Notes: generated by a model not told the origin, from the letters alone. 7,402 nt of DNA from Prolixibacteraceae bacterium (GCA_016788685.1 JAEUSS010000580.1:1-7402); one strand, 5' to 3'; shown: positions 1 through 7,300, counted from the first letter of the stretch. Numbers and translations are program-made.

Positions 1-1
1 C

Positions 2-1846
2 ATCATCTTTGTGATGCTCGGATTTGCGGCCATCTTCTACCTGACGGGAGTAACCGGTTTGGCCAACTTTCTGATTTTTGGAGTATTAATGATCTTGTTT
101 TTCCATTTCGTAATGAAAAAAATGATCAAAGTATTCCAGGAAAAAACCTGGCCTTTTTTGATGAGTATTTACGAGCGCCAGCTTCGGTATGTGCTGAAAG
201 GTTCCCGTCCGATCTGGATTCTGGCAGGTATGGTTGCCTTGTTCTTTGCAACAGTCTTCATTACCGGAATAGTCAAGCCGACGGTCTTGTATTTCCCGAA
301 TAATGACCCGAACAACATCTATGTATACATTAAAATGCCTGGCGGGACACATCAAAATGTAACCAGCGACATTACGAAACTGGCTGAAGAGCGTGTTTAC
401 AAAGCTGTCGGAAAAAACAATCCGGATATTGAGTCCATCATTTCGAACGTGACCATCGGCGCTGAAGAAGAGGGTTTTGCATCTACCGGAAATCCGTTCA
501 ACAGGGGGAAAGTATCCGTCAACTTTGTGGAGCATAAAAACCGTACAACGGGTGTTTCGACTACTGAATACATGGAAATGATCAGGAAGGAAGTGGCCGA
601 CATTGCCGGAGCCGAAATTACGGTGGACAAAAACTCAAACGGACCACCTACCGGAAAACCAATCAACATCGAAATCACCAGTGAAAACCTGGAGCATTTG
701 GTCGCTGATGCTTTTGCTTTCCGGAATTTTCTTGACTCGCTTGATATTCCCGGAGTTGAAGAGCTGAAAACAGATTTCGAAATGAATGCTCCTGAAATCA
801 CCGTGCAGATCGATCGTGACCGGGCTCAGCGACTTGGATTATCAACCGGGCAAATTGGTATGGAAATACGCACAGCCCTGTACGGGAAAGAGATTTCGAA
901 ACTGAAACAAGACGAAGACGAGTATCCGATCATGCTTCGCTACGCCAAAGTTACACGCGATAACATCAACGCGCTGGTTAACCTCGAGATTACTTACCGC
1001 GACATGAATACCGGTCAGTTGCGCAGCATTCCGTTGTCAACTGTGGCCAAAGTGGATTATTCATCGTCCTATACCGGAATCAAACGACTGGACCAGAAAC
1101 GTGTTATTACTGTTTACTCCAATTTGTTGTCGGGCTATTCGGCTAACGACATTGTTCCGAAGATTGAAAGGCTGGCCAAAACATTCCCGCTTCATGAGGG
1201 GACATCAATTAAACTGACCGGCGAACAGGAAGATCAGGCGGAAACTTCATCGTTCTTCCTGAAGGCAATGGTCATTGCGTTGGGAGTGATTTTCTTCATC
1301 CTGATCACACAGTTTGGCTCTGTCAGCAAGTCGCTGATCATCCTGAGTGAAGTTATTTTCAGCATCATCGGTGTATTACTTGGTGTGATGCTTTTCGGGA
1401 TGGACATTGTTATCCTGATGACAGGCTTGGGAATTGTAGCACTTGGCGGTATCGTTGTCCGAAACGGAATTCTGATTGTTGAATTCATCGATTCGAAGAA
1501 AAGCGAAGGAATGCCTACCCGGCGAGCCATTATCGAAGGCGGGAAAACACGTATCACACCGGTTATCCTTACGGCTACGGCTACAATGCTTGGATTAGTG
1601 CCTTTGGCCGTTGGGATGAACATCAATTTCGTGACCATGTTTACCGAACTGAATCCGCATATCTATTTTGGCGGCGACAATGTTGCTTTCTGGGGGCCGC
1701 TGGCCTGGTCAATCATTTTCGGGTTGAGTTTTGCCACTTTCCTGACGCTGATGTTTGTTCCGGCCTTGTACGAACTCGATTACACCATTAAACTGAAGAT
1801 GCAGAGACGAAAGAACCTGAGACGGATCAAAGCACTGCAAAAATAA
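2..1846 (+). CDS. RND-family multidrug efflux permease, C-terminal half (5' truncated by window edge)
   Basis: Inner-membrane proton-driven exporter subunit of the AcrB/HAE-1 class, which works with a periplasmic adaptor and an outer-membrane channel. The frame is open from base 2, so the GTG/ATG at 11-16 is internal and not the start. About 614 codons are visible against a usual 1,050-1,150, matching the C-terminal half. Counting from the GTG at 11: membrane helices at about 1-35 and 68-88; a periplasmic porter domain at about 95-410, opening with a MPGGT stretch typical of the family; helices at about 414-437, 441-461, 464-490, 513-534 and 561-587; and a basic tail. The motif VVRNGILIVEF (482-492) aligns with the AcrB TM10 segment that carries Lys940, with Arg at that position. 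The TM11 motif TRITPVILT keeps the Arg that matches AcrB Arg971. The TM4 aspartates would lie upstream. A long last periplasmic loop containing GGDN and WGPLAW resembles Bacteroidota homologues. The family call is firm; the substrate is unknown. Confidence 0.95.
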   Translation: MIFVMLGFAAIFYLTGVTGLANFLIFGVLMILFFHFVMKKMIKVFQEKTWPFLMSIYERQLRYVLKGSRPIWILAGMVALFFATVFITGIVKPTVLYFPNNDPNNIYVYIKMPGGTHQNVTSDITKLAEERVYKAVGKNNPDIESIISNVTIGAEEEGFASTGNPFNRGKVSVNFVEHKNRTTGVSTTEYMEMIRKEVADIAGAEITVDKNSNGPPTGKPINIEITSENLEHLVADAFAFRNFLDSLDIPGVEELKTDFEMNAPEITVQIDRDRAQRLGLSTGQIGMEIRTALYGKEISKLKQDEDEYPIMLRYAKVTRDNINALVNLEITYRDMNTGQLRSIPLSTVAKVDYSSSYTGIKRLDQKRVITVYSNLLSGYSANDIVPKIERLAKTFPLHEGTSIKLTGEQEDQAETSSFFLKAMVIALGVIFFILITQFGSVSKSLIILSEVIFSIIGVLLGVMLFGMDIVILMTGLGIVALGGIVVRNGILIVEFIDSKKSEGMPTRRAIIEGGKTRITPVILTATATMLGLVPLAVGMNINFVTMFTELNPHIYFGGDNVAFWGPLAWSIIFGLSFATFLTLMFVPALYELDYTIKLKMQRRKNLRRIKALQK

Positions 1847-1870
1847 AATCTCATCCAGATTACGATAAAA

Positions 1871-1903
1871 AGAGGCTGTCCGGAAGATTCCGCGACAGCC
1901 TCT
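1871..1903 (+). terminator. Intrinsic-type terminator hairpin after the RND gene
   Basis: A perfect 10-bp stem pairs AGAGGCTGTC (1871-1880) with GACAGCCTCT (1894-1903). The interior extends it with CGGA (1881-1884) pairing TCCG (1889-1892) around an AGAT loop, leaving one unpaired C at 1893. A short A-run precedes the stem, and a mixed TTGCGTTT tail follows, so the U-tract is weak. It begins 25 bases past the RND stop codon, which fits termination of that transcript. Confidence 0.7.
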
Positions 1904-1999
1904 TGCGTTTAATGCTGTGTCAACCTCGGGGTTTATGGATGAGTGAAATGTCAGCCGGATTATGACCTAAATAAGTTTACATCCGGATGGAAGTTTTTG

Positions 2000-2091
2000 C
2001 CGGAGTTCATGCTTTATTCCTGAAACATGCTGTTCGTGCCGGATTTTTCCTGGCAGAACGGCGACTTGGAGGTGTTTCAGGCAAACTCCGG
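2000..2091. repeat. Nested inverted repeats forming a long branched-free stem (possible structured RNA)
   Basis: Three nested pairings are visible. The outer is CCGGAGTT (2000-2007) with AACTCCGG (2084-2091). The middle is CCTGAAACA (2019-2027) with TGTTTCAGG (2073-2081). The inner runs GCTGTTC (2029-2035) with GAACGGC (2056-2062, one G-T wobble), TGCC (2037-2040) with GGCA (2052-2055), and GGA (2041-2043) with TCC (2048-2050), closed by a TTTT loop. About 31 base pairs thus fall within 92 bases, separated by asymmetric internal loops (11 bases versus 2 between the outer and middle helices; about 10 unpaired at 2063-2072). CATGCT also occurs twice (2008-2013, 2026-2031). The segment lies beyond the terminator of each neighbouring gene and shows no credible coding. 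Whether it is transcribed is inference; a decayed mobile or palindromic repeat is the main alternative. Confidence 0.6.
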
Positions 2092-2096
2092 AAACG

Positions 2097-2134
2097 AAAG
2101 AGGCGGCACTTTATTTTTAAAGTGCCGCCTCTTT
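2097..2134. terminator. Perfect 17-bp hairpin, probable bidirectional terminator
   Basis: The arm AAAGAGGCGGCACTTTA (2097-2113) is the exact reverse complement of 2118-2134, with a TTTT loop. The arm ends give an A-run on one side and a T-run (2132-2135) on the other, so the hairpin can end transcripts from either direction. It starts 22 bases past the stop of the minus-strand phosphate transporter and is its most likely terminator. On the plus strand it would end any transcript covering the structured segment at 2000-2091. Confidence 0.85.
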
Positions 2135-2155
2135 TAGTCAAATTATTGAGGTTGG

Positions 2156-4417
2156 TTAATAACCTTTTACCACATTGGTGAAGTCGTTCTGAATTTTCAT
2201 CAGGTTGACCGAATAGATGGCCAGGTTACGGGCTTCGCTCAGCACATTCAGGAGGAGCATGCTGTTTTTGGTTCCCACATCATTCTTTTTAATTGATTTG
2301 ATGAGGTTTTTACGAGCCTCGCGAATCAAACCAATAATACGAACCTGCTCGGCATTAATTTCGGCTAATTTGGCTTCATTGTTTGAGTCCAAAGCAGCGA
2401 TCATCAATTTGGTAAATCCGGCAAACTCATCAGCGATTTGCTTCAGTTCAACGCTTTGGGTTGGTAAAATCGGCTTGTGATTATTGTCAACATGATTGAA
2501 AACCGGTTCGGCCAGGAAGTTGATACAATGAGCCAGTTCTTTCAGGTAATCGAGAGTTAAGACATAATAATGACTGGCTTCTACTGAATCGGGCGGAAGC
2601 GAATTGATTGTCTGGTGGATTTTGCTTTTTTTGTTCGACAGCTTTTGTTCCAGTTCAACCGAATTCTGAACCTGTTTCTTCAGGTCTTTACGGTTTTCTT
2701 TAATCAGTCCTTTAACGGTTTCATCAAAAATATTGCTTACGGCAGTCAGGGTTTTGGTAATGCCTTTGTTGTTGGTTTCGAACATCGAAACTACTGTAGG
2801 GGTATCATCAAATTCTTCTGTTTTAGCCTGAATGTTTCCTTCGCGTTTTTTGTGTACGATGTGTGTCCGGTAGAAAGCGAGAATGGCAAAGGCCAATATG
2901 GCGACTACGCCGAAAACCTGCGCCCAGCCCATAAACAAAGCCAGGAAGAAAGCTACCGAAAAAGCAGCCAGTCCGGTAATGAACCATCCGCCGATTACGG
3001 TAAATACCCCTGTGATGCGGTAAACAGCACTGTCGCGCCCCCAGGCACCGTCAACCAGCGAAGTACTCATGGCTACCATGAAAGTTACATAGGTGGTTGA
3101 AAGGGGGAGTTTATACGAAGTTCCCACAGCAATCAGAATCGATGCAACCATCATGTTTACTGAAGCTCTGACTACATCAAACATGGGCGGATTCGGATCT
3201 TTCTTGGTCCGTTCATCCAGTCCTGTTTTATCAAACCGCTTGCTGATTTTCTGGATTACCGGAGCCGGGATCACCTGGCTGAAGAAGGTGCCGGTGTTAA
3301 CCACCTTCCGGACCAAAACGCGCGAGAATGCTGATGATCCGAACCGTTCTTCGCCTTCGTCCTGGCGGCTCAGGCTCAACGAAGTTTCAATAACCGTTTT
3401 GGCCTTTTTGGAGAACCAAAGTACAAAGAGCATAATTACGCCGGCACCAATCAGGTAATAAGAGGGGGTATGGATGTCGCCCAGCAATCCTTCCATGAAA
3501 AGGTCTGTTTGCCCGTTTGCCATGTATATTTTAAACGATTCGAGGCCGGCCATCGGCACTCCGACAAAATTCACAAGGTCGTTTCCGGCAAAAGCCATTG
3601 CCAAAGCAAAGGTTCCGGCTAAAACTACAATCTTCAGCGGATTGCTTTTGAATATCCAGTTCATGCCTTGCAGAATGATCGTCCAGAAAATGAAACTCAG
3701 AAAGAGAATCATCAGAGTATGCTCTTTGATCTGAGCATAAATTTCGGGAGTCATAAACGAAGCATCTTTTACTCCTTTGATCAGGATAAAGTAAGTGATG
3801 GCCGAAATGGCTACTCCGCCCCAAACAGAGCCGTAATATTTAATGGTTCTCTCGATATTGAACGTGAAGATCAGTCGGCTGATCCACTGAACAAATACCC
3901 CGAAAATAAAGGACAATACAACTGATAACAAAATGCTTGAAATGATCGCCAGGGCTTTGGAGGAATTGATGAAATCTCCTATCTGCGCGACCTTCTGAAC
4001 TCCGTCGACCAGAATTACAACATCGTTTCCGACTTTTATGAAGGCCATTCCGATGGCTGCACCCAGCAGGCCGAATACCAGAGATACGGTAGTGGAAGTC
4101 GGCAAACCAAACGTGTTGAAAAAATCAAGCAGAAGCACATCGGTAAACATCACGGCCAGAAAAACGATGATGATTTCAGTAAACAGGAAGTACTGCGGGT
4201 GAAATAGCCCTTTTCGGGCAACTTCCATCATTCCGTTGGCAAAAAGCGCACCGACCATAATTCCAATGCTGGCAACAAGCATTATTATTCTGCGTGACGC
4301 TACTTTTGAACCGATTGCTGAATTGAGGAAATTTACTGCATCATTGGCTACCCCGACTGTCAGATCGGATATTGCCAGGATAAAAAGGACTAAAAGAAAA
4401 AAGATGTAAAGACTCAT
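2156..4417 (-). CDS. PiT-family inorganic phosphate transporter with C-terminal PhoU-like domain
   Basis: A 753-residue inner-membrane protein expected to take up phosphate by ion-coupled symport. The two internally duplicated PiT halves are recognisable. The first has VANDAVN (23-29) and GLPTSTT (104-110); the second has AGNDLVN (277-283) and LPLSTTY (437-443). About twelve hydrophobic segments lie between residues 3 and 518, interrupted by a hydrophilic stretch at about 338-415. Residues from about 540 to 753 (bases 2156-2800) are soluble, charged and helical, with heptad-like spacing. They resemble the PhoU-like helical bundles used elsewhere as separate regulators of phosphate transporters. 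Classical PiT proteins have about 400-500 residues, so the tail and central insert account for the extra length. The ATG at 4417 begins directly with a hydrophobic helix and lacks a Shine-Dalgarno, as is common in Bacteroidota. The transporter call is firm; the PhoU-like label rests on overall pattern and is less certain. Confidence 0.93.
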   Translation of the reverse strand: MSLYIFFLLVLFILAISDLTVGVANDAVNFLNSAIGSKVASRRIIMLVASIGIMVGALFANGMMEVARKGLFHPQYFLFTEIIIVFLAVMFTDVLLLDFFNTFGLPTSTTVSLVFGLLGAAIGMAFIKVGNDVVILVDGVQKVAQIGDFINSSKALAIISSILLSVVLSFIFGVFVQWISRLIFTFNIERTIKYYGSVWGGVAISAITYFILIKGVKDASFMTPEIYAQIKEHTLMILFLSFIFWTIILQGMNWIFKSNPLKIVVLAGTFALAMAFAGNDLVNFVGVPMAGLESFKIYMANGQTDLFMEGLLGDIHTPSYYLIGAGVIMLFVLWFSKKAKTVIETSLSLSRQDEGEERFGSSAFSRVLVRKVVNTGTFFSQVIPAPVIQKISKRFDKTGLDERTKKDPNPPMFDVVRASVNMMVASILIAVGTSYKLPLSTTYVTFMVAMSTSLVDGAWGRDSAVYRITGVFTVIGGWFITGLAAFSVAFFLALFMGWAQVFGVVAILAFAILAFYRTHIVHKKREGNIQAKTEEFDDTPTVVSMFETNNKGITKTLTAVSNIFDETVKGLIKENRKDLKKQVQNSVELEQKLSNKKSKIHQTINSLPPDSVEASHYYVLTLDYLKELAHCINFLAEPVFNHVDNNHKPILPTQSVELKQIADEFAGFTKLMIAALDSNNEAKLAEINAEQVRIIGLIREARKNLIKSIKKNDVGTKNSMLLLNVLSEARNLAIYSVNLMKIQNDFTNVVKGY

Positions 4418-4883
4418 ATAAATGGTTTTTGTTACCGGGAGAGTGTGATAATATATCCCTGAAGTATCTTAATTATCTTCAATGTGTAGATTTATTTATT
4501 TACTAATCATATATTAATCAGATTGTAATCTTATTTCGGCGAACAAAAGTACTTATTTTTTTTAAGGCATATCCGAATTTTAATTGCTTAACCTAATCGT
4601 AACATTAAACGGTGTCCGAGGTGTAAGTGTTTGTAAAGTAGTGTTTTGGTTGTGGTCTGTTTTTCGCCCCTGACAGTCCCGAATCAGGATTATACCGATG
4701 AGGTCTCTTGTTTGCTGATTAATTGAGGTTTTTAGTTTAAGCCAAGCGTTGTCTGATTTTATCCGGGCTGAGGACTTCGGTTGGGGCAAAGGGGAGCCTT
4801 TCCCGGAAACGATTTTCTGAGGAGAACAGATCGGTGTTTAAGCCAGATTCTTTATCGTGGGAGGTGAGAACCCGGACTTAAAA
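4418..4883. other. 466-base intergenic region, promoter end plus unexplained stretch
   Basis: The part nearest the phosphate transporter (about 4418-4580) is AT-rich and holds a TAnnTTTG-type promoter match. The rest (about 4580-4883) is less AT-rich. It contains a 69-codon minus-strand open frame (4580-4789) that I do not consider a gene, a 10-base direct repeat GTTTAAGCCA (4735-4744 and 4836-4845), and a modest hairpin (GGG-C-AAAGG at 4784-4792 pairing CCTTTCCC at 4797-4804, one bulge). I recognise no tRNA, riboswitch core or insertion-sequence end in it. Confidence 0.6.
4544..4551 (-). promoter_or_regulatory. Candidate -7 element of the phosphate transporter promoter
   Basis: Read on the minus strand this is TACTTTTG, an exact match to the Bacteroidota -7 consensus TAnnTTTG. 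The expected -33 TTTG is not present; a TTCG lies at 4577-4574, about 22 bases upstream. If used, transcription would begin near 4537 and leave a leader of about 120 bases before the ATG at 4417. The match lies in the AT-rich part of the gap, as expected, but a short motif like this can occur by chance. Confidence 0.45.
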
Positions 4884-5324
4884 TCACAGTCCGCCGAAGA
4901 CACTTTTTATCATCCGGTGAACTTTATGGACAGAGCGAACGGGTTGTGCGTACATCAAAATACACCTTTTGGAAACAATCTTTAAATTCAGCCTTTCAGT
5001 AGCTTGCTGCACTTCGGGCGACCAGGCTCCCTGCTGCAGCCATATTTTTTCAAGTCCTATTTCAGCGGCTTCTTCGAGTACCGGGATTACCCTCCATGCC
5101 GGAACCGAGATAAACAGCCCATCTACTACTCCGGATAAGCTTTTCAGATCAGGATAACAGGTAAATCCGTCGATTTCATGCGATTGGGGATGGATCGGGT
5201 AGATCTCGTATCCTTTCGCCTTTAACTCTTTGCCAACAAGGTTCCCAAACTTTTTTCCTGAACGTGACATGCCAACTACCGCAATTCTTTTCGAACTGAT
5301 AAAATCGTCAATTAGTGGGTTCAT
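4884..5324 (-). CDS. CoA-binding domain protein (CoA_binding_2 / YccU-like)
   Basis: A 146-residue cytoplasmic protein consisting of a single Rossmann-like CoA-binding domain, as in the small YccU-type proteins and in the N-terminal part of succinyl-CoA and acyl-CoA synthetases. The nucleotide-binding loop follows the first strand (IAVVGMSRSGKKFGN, residues 14-28). Later family landmarks are YPIHP (42-46), a SVPAW strand end (73-77), KIWLQQGAWS (93-102) and a KRC at 119-121, where the family normally has a conserved Cys. Length agrees with stand-alone members. The ATG at 5324 precedes the domain directly and has no Shine-Dalgarno. The gene lies 76 bases downstream of the importer ATPase on the same strand, so it may be co-transcribed, although a separate promoter cannot be excluded. 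The exact physiological role of these small proteins is not established, and I assign none. Confidence 0.9.
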   Translation of the reverse strand: MNPLIDDFISSKRIAVVGMSRSGKKFGNLVGKELKAKGYEIYPIHPQSHEIDGFTCYPDLKSLSGVVDGLFISVPAWRVIPVLEEAAEIGLEKIWLQQGAWSPEVQQATERLNLKIVSKRCILMYAQPVRSVHKVHRMIKSVFGGL

Positions 5325-5400
5325 AGGGCGAACGTTTAAAGTTTAAGGTGAATTTACGGCTTTTGTGAAAAATCATCGACAGGTATTGGCAGTTTCTTGA

Positions 5401-6231
5401 TCAGTTGTCCCGACTATTTTTCAGTTTCTCCTGAATTTCTTTCAATACTTTTCCTGAAGCCAGGAAAATCGCCGGCTTCCCCGATAGCGGATTGTTTTGG
5501 GTAACAACTACCGTATTGTATACATCTTCAATATGCTGGAAAGTCAGCACTTCTTCCGGAGTGCCCTGCGTATGGATTCGCCCCTGATTCACGAGAATCA
5601 GCCGGTCGCAGTATTCCGAGGCAAGGTTCAGGTCATGAATCACCATGAGTACCGACAGGCCCATCTCCTGGTTCAGCTGTTGCAACAGATTCAGGATATG
5701 AACCTGGTGGGTAATGTCCAGGTGCGAAGTGGGCTCATCGAGCAACAGCAACTCGGGCTGCTGGGTCAGCGCACGTGCAATTCCGGCAAGTTGTTGTTCT
5801 CCGCCGCTTAATTCCGACATCAGCTGATCTTTAAAGCGCCAGGTATCGGTCATTTCCATGTATTTCCGGGCAATCCGGTAATCTTCTTCTGTCTCGAAGA
5901 AGGCAAACCGGTTGTGATAGGGAATCCGGCCCAGCAGTACGTAATCTTCCACACTCATGTCGCCTGCCTCGATAAACTGGCTGACAATGGCGATGTTCTG
6001 AGCCCGCTGACGAAGCGAAAAGGTGCGCAGGTTCTTTTCCGCCAGCAGAATCTTTCCGGATTTTAGTCCAAGCGTTCCGGTAATGGCCCGGAAAAGCGTG
6101 GTTTTTCCTGAACCGTTTGGCCCGATGATTCCGGCAAATGATCCTTTCGGAATTTCGATGTTGATGTCGGATAGCCGGAACTTCGGATATCCGCAGCAAA
6201 GGTCTTGTATTTGCAGTATGCTCGGTCTCAT
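5401..6231 (-). CDS. ABC importer ATPase of the FecE/BtuD/HmuV class
   Basis: A 276-residue cytoplasmic ATP-binding subunit that drives uptake through the FecCD-type permease encoded just upstream. All ABC landmarks are intact: Walker A GPNGSGKTT (37-45), Q-loop Gln85, signature LSGGEQQ (141-147), Walker B LLLLDEP (161-167), D-loop SHLD (169-172) and switch His199. Length and the short C-terminal extension after the nucleotide-binding domain are normal for ATPases of iron-chelate, heme and cobalamin importers. The ATG at 6231 shares one base with the permease stop codon (TAATG), which fixes the start and implies translational coupling. The substrate cannot be decided from the ATPase: FecE-, FhuC-, HmuV- and BtuD-like proteins look alike at this level, and neither a binding protein nor a cobalamin riboswitch is visible. 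Confidence 0.95.
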   Translation of the reverse strand: MRPSILQIQDLCCGYPKFRLSDINIEIPKGSFAGIIGPNGSGKTTLFRAITGTLGLKSGKILLAEKNLRTFSLRQRAQNIAIVSQFIEAGDMSVEDYVLLGRIPYHNRFAFFETEEDYRIARKYMEMTDTWRFKDQLMSELSGGEQQLAGIARALTQQPELLLLDEPTSHLDITHQVHILNLLQQLNQEMGLSVLMVIHDLNLASEYCDRLILVNQGRIHTQGTPEEVLTFQHIEDVYNTVVVTQNNPLSGKPAIFLASGKVLKEIQEKLKNSRDN

Positions 6232-7253
6232 TATTCGTTACTTTTTAATGTCCGGAGCGAAGAACGGCTCATCATGGCCAGAAACACAATTCCGCCGGCA
6301 ATTCCGGTAATGACACCGATAGGCAGTTCATTGGGCGAAATAATCGTCCGGGCGATGACATCCGATAATACCAGGAAGATGGATCCGGACAGAAATGAAC
6401 TGACCAGCAGGATGCGGTAATCTGAACCTACCCAAAGGCGCATCAGGTGCGGGATAATCAGCCCGACAAAACCAATCACTCCGGCAACGGCTACCGAAAC
6501 CCCGGCAAGCAGCGAAGCCAGCAGAAACAAAAGTTTAATGGTGGTATCGGTATTGATGCCCAGGTGTCTGGCTTTTTCTTCTCCCAGCCGGAGGGCGTTG
6601 AGCGGCTGCACAAAAAGATACGAAAGGGCCAGTGCAGCCAGTGCCAGTATCAGTGTAAGGTAAATCAGCGAAAGGTCGGGTTCATCCAGCGAGCCCATGA
6701 TCCAGAAAACGATTCCATGCAGATTTTCGGTACTGGTTGTGGCCATCAGCAACATCATCGACGATGAGGCGATGAAACTGACCATTACACCGGTAAGCAG
6801 CATACTCTGAATATTGATCCGCCCGGTTCGCGAACTGATGGTGTATACCAGGAAGATAATTAGAAAGGCACCAATAAAACCGCTGGCCGGCAACATGAAC
6901 GACCCCACAAGCTGGTGCAGTCCGAATACAATGGTAAATGCCACGCCCAGCGAGGCTCCTCCTGAAATTCCCAGGGTGTAAGGTTCAACCAGCGGATTCC
7001 GGTAAACACCTTGCAGCAGAATTCCTGAGAGGCTGAGTGCTCCTCCGACGGCAATGCCCAGCAATACCCTCGGAAACCGGATCTGACTCAGGATGGTGTA
7101 TTCCAGACTTTCATTCCCTTTTCCGAGAATGCTGAAAATGTCCATGAATCCCAGGTTCATCTCGCCTACCGAAAGCGACAAAATTACCGAGGCAATCAGC
7201 AGCACCGTCAATCCGGCCAGATATATTCCCCACTGAAGGTATTTTTTTTGCAT
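6231..7253 (-). CDS. FecCD/BtuC-family ABC importer permease
   Basis: A polytopic inner-membrane subunit for iron-siderophore, heme or cobalamin uptake, 340 residues from the ATG at 7253, as usual for this family. From that start the landmarks are RFPRVLLG (59-66), SGILLQGVYRNPLVEP (76-91), the coupling-region stretch LRLGEEKARHLGI (221-233), GFVGLIIPHLMRLWVG (261-276) and LPIGVITG (310-317). About ten hydrophobic segments are evident. The frame continues upstream to a TTG at 7295, which would add 14 polar residues, but that TTG lies inside a candidate -7 promoter element (7300-7293) and would not be transcribed from it. The ATG at 7253 is therefore preferred. The 3' end overlaps the ATPase start by one base. 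The periplasmic binding protein is not encoded within the visible downstream region. Confidence 0.94.
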   Translation of the reverse strand: MQKKYLQWGIYLAGLTVLLIASVILSLSVGEMNLGFMDIFSILGKGNESLEYTILSQIRFPRVLLGIAVGGALSLSGILLQGVYRNPLVEPYTLGISGGASLGVAFTIVFGLHQLVGSFMLPASGFIGAFLIIFLVYTISSRTGRINIQSMLLTGVMVSFIASSSMMLLMATTSTENLHGIVFWIMGSLDEPDLSLIYLTLILALAALALSYLFVQPLNALRLGEEKARHLGINTDTTIKLLFLLASLLAGVSVAVAGVIGFVGLIIPHLMRLWVGSDYRILLVSSFLSGSIFLVLSDVIARTIISPNELPIGVITGIAGGIVFLAMMSRSSLRTLKSNE

Positions 7254-7292
7254 CTTAATATACGCTGTGTTTCTTATCGAACCAAAATCTGC

Positions 7293-7300
7293 CAAAATTA
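7293..7300 (-). promoter_or_regulatory. Candidate -7 element of the importer operon promoter
   Basis: On the minus strand this reads TAATTTTG, an exact TAnnTTTG match. It lies 40 bases before the preferred permease ATG, giving a leader of roughly 30-35 bases. No good TTTG occurs at the -33 distance (about 7320-7325), so the promoter may be weak or need an activator. I see no obvious Fur-like palindrome nor cobalamin riboswitch core next to it. Confidence 0.45.

Noticed and set aside
1980..1989. Perfect 10-bp palindrome CATCCGGATG
   Set aside because: CCGG-containing strings are frequent throughout this window, including inside genes, so a single short palindrome is not good evidence of an operator.
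1987..2181. Plus-strand open frame of 64 codons
   Set aside because: It runs through the nested inverted repeats, the whole 17-bp terminator hairpin and into the end of the convergent transporter gene. Its composition does not look like a protein, and its length is readily explained by chance.
3531..3824. Open frames overlapping the transporter, RND and ABC genes on opposite or shifted frames
   Set aside because: They are shadows of well-supported genes and show no domain features of their own.
4580..4789. Minus-strand open frame of 69 codons in the gap before the phosphate transporter
   Set aside because: No domain, hydrophobic pattern or ribosome-binding context is evident, the sequence is low in coding character, and the frame ends inside the likely promoter region. 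I treat it as non-coding.
4763..4806. GC-rich hairpin as a terminator of the CoA-binding gene
   Set aside because: The stem is bulged, lies about 80 bases past the stop codon and is not followed by a T-run on the minus strand, so terminator function is not supported.
5325..5400. Possible promoter for the CoA-binding gene (TAAACTTTA-like string on the minus strand)
   Set aside because: The spacing between TA and TTT is wrong for TAnnTTTG, and no exact match exists in the gap. Co-transcription with the importer is at least as likely.
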